The notes under the pieces are model-generated. The model was not told the DNA's origin. It searched no databases and saw only the letters and a program-made list of their open reading frames with translations. A stretch of 64,000 nucleotides of DNA from assembly GCA_050084985.1 (NCBI GenBank), contig JBITNC010000001.1, positions 101,060,001-101,124,000 on the forward strand. Direction: 5' to 3'. Positions 14,001-26,000 of this stretch are shown here, piece by piece. The stretch comes from Nageia nagi (lineage: Eukaryota > Pinophyta). Within the stretch, counting starts at the first letter, position 1. The number at the start of each line of letters is the position of its first letter. The translations under genes and the position numbers were made by a program.

Positions 14001-17000
14001 ATATTTGTAAGTAGAAGAAATGCCACATGTCATTAGGATGTCTATGTGTTATTACGAAGTTGAAGAGTCACTAGGAATTTTTAGGGTTTCTTGAACTCCT
14101 TTTATGCTTATCAATTTGGAATGTAATTTGGCTTTTTGGAGTTAATACTACTTCGGATTTGCATCCTCATACTAAGCCTTACACTTTCTTTTTGTTCTTT
14201 TCCAATTTTCACAGAATAAGAATTCAGGATCTGTACCCCTATTATCGATTCCATACTGATGTAAGCAACAACGAAATTATGCCTCAACACTAGAAGCTTT
14301 TACCAGTGAAAAAGCATTCAATTGAACATTCATGAAAAAAATTGATCTGCAAAATATGATAGCTGCTAGGAGGATATTTGAACACCTTGTAATCCTGCAT
14401 GAACTCATAATGCAAAACAGTATCAGGGGTATCACTTGCAGCCTTCAAGAATTTATCTAGACCCTTCCTTAACCCGTTGTCCACTACAAAACACATGAAA
14501 AAGAAGGCATAAGTAAACACAAAAAAAGCCTAAATTTTTAATTACTTTTATAGCAATGAGAACTTTCTTACATAGGGCATATGGAATTTAAACTTTAAAA
14601 CATCAAAAAATGAACATATCAAAAAGAAATCGAATTGGGATTAAAAAAAAATCATGCTGTGAAGCAATTTTGATGCCCATAAATATATTCCTGCCTAATC
14701 AGGAAAACTCATACTTTTTGGGACAACTTCAGATCATTACTCTAATAGCTTACCACAATTTGTGCCAAGCACGTACAGTTCTTCAAGTCCCAAATGCTTT
14801 TCCACTGATCTCAATGCTGCAATTTAGAACCAAAGTCCATGTCTTATCCAAAGAAAAAGATAGAAAGCCAAATTATATTTCATATAATAGTGAAAAATCT
14901 ATAACCACCTTGCACCTGGCAACCTACTCCACAAAAAAGCAGCCGCTTCACGCCAAGTGCCTAGAATTCCAAAATGCAAAGTCATATACTAAATGGCATT
15001 TTCATTTTCATTATACATGGACAGGCCTGATACTAATAAGTATAAAATCCTAGAAATGTATTTTGGTTAAAAGGCGCTTTGGCCCCAAAGGTTAGTACAT
15101 CACTTGAATGAAATACAGGTAAATGTAAGTCCAGGCTTGAAGACTGAGCATAGCCATTTAAATAATCCATGGCACATATGATACAGAATAAAGTACCTCA
15201 ACAAGAGCCAGCGTATTCAAATTAGGAGATAATGTCGGCTTCACCCCTTTTGCCGCAAGAACTTCCTCTGGTGTCCTATCACAAATGGCATACGCTTATT
15301 ATGAGTTATTAATAATATTTAATAATGTCATTACAGCCTTTCCTTAAAATATCATAAAAACACATCAAATTTGGAAAGTTGAAGACAAGCAATATTCCAT
15401 AATGTAAATACTTTAAAAGTTCTAATGTGAATCATAACTACAAAATCTCTTAACAGACTCCCATTCCAGAAGTCTGATATAAACACTTTGATTTCAATTA
15501 GATATGAACTAACTTGTAAAGATAACGAGGCTATTGACTGGCTTTATTACAAGCATTCTTTATTTCAAGCAAACATTTCATTGCATACACTTACCTAGCA
15601 ACAACTGGCTTTGGCATAAACCTATCTTCCGGATCACTGCACAGAATGAAATTATTATAAACTGCAGCATCTCCTTCATGACCACCAAAGCAAAATGCAA
15701 ATTTTATCATACCTTAGTTCCCTAGGATGCAATAACTGTAGACCAAGAAGAAGAATACCATGGTCATAGTTTAATTACTTAAATCAAGTACCTTTGAACA
15801 CAAACAACTGCATCCACTTTGTTAGAAGCTAACATCTCCATGGCGATAGTGGTCACAATACCTGTCCACTGTGCTCCTAGAATTCCAATAAAACATTCAT
15901 TCAACATATATGCAGCATAATAAAAATAAAATGTATGTAATATTCAAAAGAAAATTTAGTTGTACGATTAAGAACAGATCCAATATAACATCAAGTTATC
16001 AACTAGATCAACATTAGTTCAACACTATCCATAGAGATCCTAATTGGAAAATATACAAACAAATAAAACCTGGACTAATTCTGACTTAAATCTTATCACC
16101 AGCTTTATCTGATTAGAGAGAAACTCCAGTTTCCCAAGAAAAATTCTCAGTTAAAATAATAGTCTTTGGTTTAAATATTGCTGCATCCATTAGTGAATCC
16201 TTGTATACCCACAAAAAACTCTCTGGGTAAAGAGAAGAAAAACCAAAGCTCACTGGACCCCTGACCACATCCACAAAAATGGTAGTGAATTTGACTTTGA
16301 TGGTGCTTCCAATAGAAGTCTTAGAATGGCTGGGGCAGGAGTAACCAAATATCATATGGGGAATTCCTGTGACAACATCAACAATAGAGCCTCAAATAAG
16401 ATTATTGACAGGTACCTATATCTTTGTTGGATAGAGATCAATGCTATCAAATTTCAAATTTAATGCAATCTTTCTCACTCATTGTGGCAAATCAGTGAAA
16501 ATGCTGATTGGCTAGCTTATCTTGGAGTGTCATTGGTAGCTAGTCAACAAAATAACCATGTGCTGTATGGAGACTTCCATGAGGATCATATTTAACAAGC
16601 AAATAAGTTAATAAGAAATTTAGAACTGATATTTCAAACAAGACATAGCATTGTAATATAGTTCTAAGGTTCTGAAAGGCCTTACAATTTCTATGATCTC
16701 TACATCTCTGAATTTGATCCGACTGCTGCTACATAATCTATAATTAGGTCACAGACTTTGAGAACTGTCAAAAGGACATGCGTCAGATACCTAACTTAAC
16801 ATTAATATAGGTTCTTATTTATTACGTACTATATTAAAATTATTTAGGAATACTATCTAGGGTCTTTATTTATTAAAGAATAATAAACACCATTAAATAA
16901 ATTATAAAATTAACAGCCGACATATTTCTAATATATGTGTATTAGGGTTGATTTCATATTTATTTATGAGTCACACAACCAAACTTTTTACAATCAATAT

Positions 17001-20000
17001 TGTGGATTAGCCATATCATTGGTGATAAGGGCTGTTGCCCTACAATATATTCTTTGCATTTTGCTCTTTTATCTTTGCGTTCATATTTCTTCTTTCTTAA
17101 GAGTGTGTTGGTGTCATGTTTGTATTAAGCTAATGTCATTATTCCAACTATTTGAGCTTTAATGGGAACATTATATTTGTTGACATGGGTGTAACGACCA
17201 CAACACAATTTTCATGTTTCTTGTCAAAGGCTATACACTCCTTGATGTCAACAATATCTTTATATTTCTCTCAGCAATTGTGCAATGCTAAAAAAAAATC
17301 GCTTCAAATTGGGAGCATAACAAATACCTTTGAATATTTTTTTTTCATTTCTTTGTGTCAATTGGTGAGGTTAACTTTCTAGTCACCTCCAATGCTCAAT
17401 TGTCTACAAATTTTACCTTGGTCTTGACATTCTCATCCGAATACACAAAAGAATTCCTATTTCCAGTCATAATATATGTAACATATAGAATCCAAGTACT
17501 ATTCTTCCTTATTTGAATTTTTAGCCATGTTATAAAATATAAACACAATTTTAGGAACTTCACCTTCACTTTTGTCTAGAACGTAGCTTGCCTTTTTCTC
17601 CTCATTAGCAATTTTGAATTTATGCTCTTTCTTGAAGTGGCCAAACTTCTTGTAATAATGACACTGAATCCTTTTCTTATGAAAATTTCCTTTAATTTTT
17701 CTCCTTGGGCTCCCTTCTTTTCTTTCCCATTTTCCCTAGGCAATTAGAGCTTGAACTATCTCCTCCATTGCTATAAACCCTTCCTTTAATGTAAAAAAGC
17801 ATGTTCAAAACTTTTACCATCTCAATTTATTCTATCTTCATGGGATGGCAAAGCCCCAACTCATCAAAAATGAGTTTACTCAAATCCTTGGTCTCCTTTA
17901 AGATGAATGCAACTAAATTCCACTTTAGTATCAATGATCTCAACAACTTTTTTAATACCACACCTGATTTGAATCTTTCACCAAAGATACTCCTTTTGTG
18001 TACAATTTCAATGACTCTTACAAAAAATCCTCATTCTCATCATCTCTCATCTTTCACCAATGACTCTTTACACAAAATCTATGACGTACCATTTGGACCA
18101 TTGACAAAATGTGTCATGGTCACTTTGTAATCTAGTGTTTGTTTATGATCATGTTGTACATGTGTAACTCAAGCAGGAGCTTATGATCTGCGAACCCCAC
18201 TGTGAGCCCAGTAATGGGACGTCTCCCCTTGAGTAGTGTTGTGTTAACTTGTAATGGGTTATCCCGGATTGTGGGAATCCCTAGATAGGCATGAGTCTTA
18301 TATAGTCCAGAGGTACATAGAGGAGCATACAACGTTGGAAGGGCCCCACATAGCCCATGTTGGCTTATGAGGCCACTTAGACACCCACATCAACTCAAGG
18401 AGGCTCATTAGACCCCACATTGGCATGGTTGACCTATTGACTCCAACATTGGAATAGACTTGGCTTGGGATGATAACGAGGCATGATGGATAGACACGTG
18501 AGGCTATATATTGAGGATGGAGCTCCATGATGAGATTAGCTATTGATTATACTTCTTCTATACAGAACCCGATTGAGCAAACAAGTCTTGGCGGTGCCGA
18601 GCATTATTCCTAGACGACGTCTAGAGGGTGATAAGGATGGGAGCCTGGCACTCTACGACTTAGGTGGGTCACTTAGTCCATTTGGTGGTATTCCAAGGGC
18701 GAGCTTCTACCTTCAGTGGTTGCCAGGGTTCGAGGAGGCTCCTTCGCAAGAGAAGATTTGGAGTCTGAGGGAATGAGTCTTTCCTGTGGTGTTCGACTTG
18801 TAGAGGGTTTGGAACCCTAGATCGGGATATTGAGATCCTCATTGTATTCCATACACTATCATAATAAAATAAATCTTGTGCCTCTCTCCATTGTGTGTTC
18901 ATGTGTTGTATCTCTTATATATTGGTGTTGGAAGCTTCATTGCATTCGTAGGTGTTCAAGCATTGTGTATGCATCTATGAGACATTCGTTAAGGTGCCAA
19001 GTGTTGGTGTGTACCCTAGAGGGCTGACGTTAGGGTGTAGGGGTTGCGTGGAAGCCTTAGGAGGCTCACGTCTGCATTATAGTGTCTTTGGGTACCCTAG
19101 GGGCCCAACGTGGGGGTAATTGCATCATTGTTGAGGGTTTGGGCATCATAGTTGAAGTTGTTTTTGTTGAGGGTGATTTTAGGACATCACAAGTGGTATC
19201 AAAGCCAAGATCTTGTCAGCCTAAGGGAATGAAGGGCCAATCCACAATCACTATGAAGAAGTCGAAATATGGTTCGAAGGTGTTTCCTCATTTTCTCCTG
19301 AGGTTTGAGGAGGAAAAGATCCCAATGGAGGAACAACGAAAGCTCATTTGGTATCTTGGCAAAATACATGCAGACAGAATGTGTAAGAAGGGGAGGCCAT
19401 GTCTTCCTAGAACAAATCCGGCGCATAAGGCACCACCACAGATTGAGATCTTACTCCAGATCTATCGTGGTATGGCTGAAGGTTTTCAGAAGGATGTCAC
19501 CTTCCATGTGTATCAAGATTGGCTTGGTTATGGAGCGAACATATGGGATGGGAATTTCATTGGGGAAGATGATGTCCCAGCCCTAACAGTCAATTCGAAG
19601 GGTGGCGATAAGGAGGAAGATGCCTGGGATCTGAAGGAGAAGGACGATTCGGATGAAGGTAGCCATGAAGGAGCAGCTTTGAACCTGAAAAAGAAAGCAG
19701 AACGAAAGATATCCCTCCGATCCAGTGCCACACACAACCGATTAGAAAAGATCACGGAAGTGATCTCTAGTGGCTATTTCGAAACCTCCTTGGTGTCCAA
19801 CATTAGCCCTCCTTTGGATAGTGTGAAGATGCAAACCCATTCATTATCATTCTTTCGAATCGGGGTTTTGAACACATGGTAGAGCTAGAGGATGGCGCGA
19901 AGCCTGTCATAATCACGCCATACAGACATCCCAAAGCCTATAAAGATGAGATCAAAAAGGCCATCAAGGAGTTATTGGATATGGGGTTCATCAGACCCAG

Positions 20001-23000
20001 CACTAGCACTTTTGCATCCTCAATAGTTTTGGTGAAGAAGGATGGGACCATGAGGATGTGTATTGACTATCGACTGATAAACAAGAAGACTATCAAGAAC
20101 CAATATCCGATCCCAACGATAAATGAACTCATAGATGAGTTACATGGAGCCAAGTACTTCTCCAAGATTGATCTAAGATCAGGGTATCATCAAATCTGGA
20201 TGAAGAAGGAGGGCATACACAAGATAGCATTTTGTTGCCACTTTGGCCACTTTGAGTTCCTGGTGATGCCATTCGGATTGACCAATGCTCTTGCCACTTT
20301 CCAATCAGCGATCAATCAAGTGTTTCGGGAGCATTTGAGGAAGCACGTCTTAGTATTCTTTGATGACATATTGATCTACAACAAGACGTGGGAGGAGCAT
20401 CTCAGCCATTTGGATAGTGTGCTAAGGGTATTGCAGAAGCAACGGTTCTATGCCATGCTATCCAAATGTGAGTTCGGAATGTTGGAGATCTTGTATCTAG
20501 GGCATGTGATAAGCCACGAAGGAGTAAGGGTGGACGAACAGAAGATCTCTACTATTCAAGAATGACCGATCCCCACAGCCCTCACGCAGCTGAGAGGATT
20601 CCTTGGGTTATGCAACTATTATCGGAGATTTATTCAGGGGTTTTCTCACTTAGTGGCACCCCTCACGCAACTCACCAAGAAGGATGCCTTCATTTGGAGT
20701 GATGAGTTCGTGACAGAGTTTCAGAAGCTGGCAGTGATGATCCACCACATTCCTGAGGAGAGGCCGACGTTCCTGTTCATTGAGGGGTTGGCCGAACCAT
20801 TGAGAGGGAGGGTCAAGGTTTCATATCCCAGGACCTTGGACGATGCCATTCGAGTTGCATATAACTTGGAGCCTACAGTGAAATCCCTTAGGGGAGGACC
20901 GGCCAACAAGTTACCACCAAGTCGAAGAATGTGAGAAGAGCCTAGCAAGGCCAAAGCACCCCTCGTGCCTGGATCGGATCAGTTCGATGCTACTGCTAGA
21001 AAGAAGCTAAGACAGGAGGGCAAGTGCTTCTATTGCAAGAAGTGGGAGCCAGGACACTGTTGCATAGGTAAAGGATAGGCACACTCCATCGAGTTGCTTC
21101 TTGAGGATAGCTCGGAGGAGTCAGAGCTGGACCTGAATGAGGAGGTGGTGGACTCACAATTGCTGCGTGCGAAGGGCACATTGGGAAACATGGTAGCTTC
21201 ACTTCATGGGGTGAAAAAGTTCCTGACGTTGAAACTAATTGGTCAAGCTTACGGTCAAGATGTCATGGTGATGATAGATCCGGGGCATCACACAATTTCA
21301 TTGACATCAATTTCGCAGAAAGGACCTGAAGACTAAGGGTTTTGAGGGCTTCCGAGTTTCGAACGCTAATGGCAAGCTGACATTGGTTGATCGGATTGTG
21401 GAGAGATTGGGGATCAAGCTATAGGGTTGTGTGGTAAGGGAGAACTTCTACCTGTATCCACTCATGGGGCAACCACATGTCATTTTAGGGGTGCAATGGT
21501 TGTTCGAGTTGGGTGACATTCACACCAACTACCAAGACCTTACTATGAGGTTTGAGATGGATGGGGTGGAGTACATACGACAAGGGCTGCGAGAGGACAC
21601 GTAGAGGACCAACAACTGGCTAGAGTCAGTGGAGTAGGGATGGGATGATACCAAGAGGACCTCGTTGAGCTTGGACAGGGCTAGGATAGCCACGTTTGGT
21701 GGCCAAGAAGGTTGGAGAACCACATTGATCTTGGACAGGGCTAGGACAGCCACGTTTGGTTGCCAGGGAGGTTGGAGCCCCACGTTGGGTAGGAGGCTAG
21801 CTGGGATGGTCACGTTGGGTACCCAGGGAGTTTGGGATCCCACGTTGGATGCAGTGTCATAAAAGGCAGTTCTCTTGGATACCCAAGGACGAGGGAACCC
21901 ACCGATGGGCCTTAGGGAAGTAGAAGAGCCTATACGGAGTACTCAAGGGCTCTGGAACCCCACTTTGCAGATTGGGGGATCACTCGTTGATGAGGTCAGC
22001 ACAAATCCAGAAAGAAGCCTAGGCCCAATACATTTTGTGCTGACAATCACTTTTTACAAGACATTGTAGGTACAATTCCATGTGGGGACACTCAATTCCG
22101 TGGTTGAAGAGATTCATCCATGAACATATACTAAGGAGAGATTGCCATGGACACTTCATGAGTTCGCAGATCACTAAACTATTCAGCGCTGGAGACTCAC
22201 TACAGCCAGACGAACTCAAGATCCGAATGGTTTTCCAGAGAGACAGGGTGCAGTTGAAGACACCAAAGGATCCTTGGAAGACAACCCTTAGTTATCTCCT
22301 ACCATTGCTTGAGGGCAAGCAATTCGCGAGGGGAGGCTTTGTGACGTCCCATTTGGACCATTGACAAAATGTGTCATGGTCACTTTGTAATCTAGTGTTT
22401 GTTTATGATTATGTTGTACATGTGTAACTCAAGCAGAAGCTTATGGTTTGCAAACCCCACTATGATCCCAGTAATGGGACGTCTCCCCTTGAGTAGTGTT
22501 GTGTTAACTTATAATGGGTTATCCCCAATTGTGGGAATCCCTAGATAGGCATGAGTCTTGTATAGTCCAAAGGTGCCTAGAGGAGCATTCCAACATTGGG
22601 AGGGCCCCACATACCCCACATTGGCTTATGAGGCCACTTAGACCCCTACATCAGCTCAAGGAGGCTCATTAGACCCCGCGTCAGCCTTGAGGGCCTTTAT
22701 GGTCCCCACGTTGGCACATTGGGCTTTGAGACCCCCACGTCAGCATATTGGGCCAATATGACCCCCATGTTGGCATGGTTGACCTGTTGACCCCAAAATT
22801 GGAATAGACTTGGTTTGGGATGATAACGAGGCATGATAGATAGACACATGAGGCTATCTATTGAGGATGGAGCTTTATGATGAGATTAGCTATTGATTAT
22901 ACTTCTTATTTACAGAACCCGATCGAGCAAACAAGTCTTGGTGGTGTCAAGCATTATTCCTAGACAGCATCTAGAGAGGTGGCAAGGTTGGGAGCCTGGC

Positions 23001-26000
23001 CCTCTTCCGAGGGCGAGCTTCTACCTTTGGTGGTTGCCAGGGTTCGAGGAGGCTCCTTCGCAGAAGAAGATTCAAAGTCTAAGGGAGTGAGTCTTTCCTA
23101 TGGTGTTCAACTTGCAAAGGGTTTGGAACCCTAGATTTGGATATTGAGATCCTCATTGTATTCCATTCACTATCATAATAAAATAAATCTTGTGCCTCTC
23201 TCCATTGTGTGTTCATGTGTTGTATCTCTTATACACTAGTGTTGGAAGCTTCATTGCATTCGTACGTGTTCAGGCATTGTGTATGCATCTGTGAGACATT
23301 CATTGAGGTGCCAAGTGTTGGTGTGTGCCCTAGAGGGTTGATGTCAAGGTGTAGGGGTTGCGTGGAAGCCTTAAGAGGCTCACATTTGCATTATAGTGTC
23401 TTTGGGTGCCCTAAGGGCCCAACATGAGTGTAACTACATCATTGATGAGGGTTTGAGCATCATAGTTGAAGTTGTTTTTGCTGAGGGTGATTTTAGGACA
23501 TCACAAAATCCGACATACAAACAAGAATTCCCAACATTCTAGCACTGCAAGCCTAGAATGCAAATGCTTTGGTCTTGCACCTCAACAACCCTTGTGATTG
23601 AACCAAGTTGTTCTAGATTGTCTACATATCAATTCTACAATCATCTTCAACAAAATCATTTGCAAAATCAACCAAATTGGCTACAACCAGAGTTCGCCCT
23701 CCAAGAACACAAGTTATCTATCAACAACCTTTGAATCCCCCTTGATCCCATAAGTTCTTTATATCTCCTCTACTCAAATTGCAAAATACTAGTTGATATA
23801 TCTTTATACTGCCATTTAGCCATTAATCAACTTTCATTCATAAACATAAATAAATGTATTTATTTTAATACATGTTTTTATTTCTAATTTGGTGAATCTA
23901 GTTGTTTTTATTTTTCAAAACACTAGGTTTTTGGTGAACCAAATGATATAAAAGTTCTTGACCAAAAACCTAGAATTTGTCAATATTTTGCTCGGTCCAA
24001 TGACCCCTACCCACTCTAAAATCTTGTCCATATCAGAGGTTTCTAGTGAGTTGTATTTTGGAAAAACTCTTATGAAAATCATCAAAATTTAAATAAAAAA
24101 CTTACCTCATCCAAAGCCTAGTCAAAATCTTAGATTTAACCTTAAAGCATCATGGCTTCATTTTAAAACAAGCCAAATTTGATCCAACAACTTTTCAATG
24201 AACATAGCAAGCAAGAGGAATAACAACTTCTTTTGCAACAAAAACAAAATAATCAAAATGTTTATAGTTCAACTCTAGCAACACAAGCAAAATAAAAAAC
24301 AATAGAATTGAGAAAACTATTGCATCAAACTAGGGCTGAGATAAAATCCATTAAATTACAAAGTGAGCCACATTACTCTTACAAAAATCTAGTCAAGGTC
24401 CTCTCTCTAAAAATTTAGAATGCTCCTCTTTCTCACAACTACAAATCTTCAACATTTGAGACATTTAATGGAGAATATCCAAGACAACATCTATTACTAT
24501 TTCAAAAAGAATGTAGTATGAAATTTGGCAATGATGACAACATAATGGCTAGATTCTTCCTAGGAGTCTTAAAGGTGAAGCATTTGATTGGTTTTACAAT
24601 CTTGCTCCTAGATCTCTCCATAGTTTTTGAAGATGTAGTTGATGCATTTATTAATCAATTCAAATATAACATCAAGAAACCACCTCCATTAGTAGATCTC
24701 AATACAATTCAACAAGGACCTGGTGAGATGCTTCATAAATAATAAAATATATTCCTAGATTCAAGAAACTAGGGCAATGCATCTACATTCATATAGAATA
24801 ATTAGACGACAATGAGACTCTTGTGAATTCTTTGATTAAAAGTATAAGGCCATGTGTATACAATAATAGCAATTCACTCTTTAGGAGTTTGATTCAAATG
24901 ATAATCACAAAAGAAAAATTCTTAATAGTAAAAAATGGAAACCCAAGTGGCAATAACAATGCTAAAAACTCTATCCTAGAAATAAAAATGATAATAATAC
25001 AGTGAATGCAGTTGAAGCTAATAATAATAATACAATGAATACAAGGTCTCAAACTCAAAGAGTTGAAAACCCTTTTTTCCCTTTAACATCTTGAATAATC
25101 CTTAATGACCTACTACAAAAACAATTGATTATGTTACTTCCAAAATTTCCTCAAGATGACAACAATACAATAAAACCAATATGGAGGTTACCATCATGCT
25201 AAAGGCCATATCCAATGTTGTAAACTCATAAATAAAATTCAATGATTGATGAATGAACAAATTTATGTCTGCCCAACTACAATAGCCAATAATCAAGTTG
25301 AAAATCAGAGTAAGATTGTCAATAATACTAAATAACTCATGGAATAGAATTAGATGGCTTCAATAGGGCAACATTTTTGGATCACAAATTATACATCCAC
25401 ACTTGTCTAAGATTGCATCTGTACAAAGATTTTCAAGTCAGAAAACCAATACAAATCTTTAACAAGATAAAAAAACAACCATCTAGAATGGCAATGCTAT
25501 AGAACCCTAGGTCCTATTGTGCCCGCACAACACGCCTCTTAACTTCCACAAAATTTGGGGACCTTACCTTTTTTGCAAAATGGCACCTTCAACAATTGAA
25601 TTCCAAGAAAAACAAGAGCTAAAAATGGGATCAGCATGCATTGGTTAAAATCCTCCAAAAATTTCCAAGTCCTCAAAGACTAGCACAATTTCACTCAAGG
25701 TCACATATTTTCAAGAGAGTGCACAAGCTAAGTTTATAAAGGGTGCGATCGGGGGGGGGGGTGAATTTTTTTAAGTTTTGGATCGCACAATTTTTAGGTG
25801 CAAAAGTGATTTTTTTTCAAGAGGGCAACCTAGGCATAATAAAAGAAGTAAAACCTCCCAAAATTACAAATATTGGCTAGCCGACCTCAATTTGAGCAAA
25901 AAATTTCTAAGTATGGAGACTTCATGTGTTTTGGGGGAAATGCAAAAAGCATGTTCGAAAAAATGAGTGACCAAAGTTAGCAAAAAAATAGTAGGTTGAA

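Larger units (their letters stand above)
18080..23505 (+). mobile_element. Ty3/gypsy-type LTR retrotransposon with rearranged domain order
   Basis: Complete outer structure: 5' LTR 18080-19191, tRNA-Met-type primer site from 19194, internal region, purine tract (cgaggggaggctt) just before 22340, 3' LTR 22340-23505 and target duplication AAATC on both sides. The internal order is unusual. An unrecognised ORF comes first, then RT and the start of RNase H (19866-20730), then gag C-terminus, zinc knuckle and protease (20731-21600), then a tandem-repeat spacer. Integrase and most of RNase H are absent, so it cannot be autonomous. Several stops are present. The two LTRs differ at many sites, often CpG to TpG, so the insertion is not recent. 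It lies in HCAR intron 4, antisense to the gene. Confidence 0.9.

Noticed and set aside
16935-17382. Plus-strand frames of 75 and 76 codons
   Set aside because: The second one is antisense to the copia pre-integrase relic, and the first shows no motif.
19082-19228. Upstream extension of the 217-codon ORF into the LTR
   Set aside because: This part lies in the LTR and across the primer site, so it is not expected to be translated as part of the element protein. The ATG at 19229 is a better start.
21529-21843. 104-codon minus-strand frame with repeated QPPWQPNVA-like units
   Set aside because: It is the reverse reading of the tandem-repeat spacer of the Ty3-type element.
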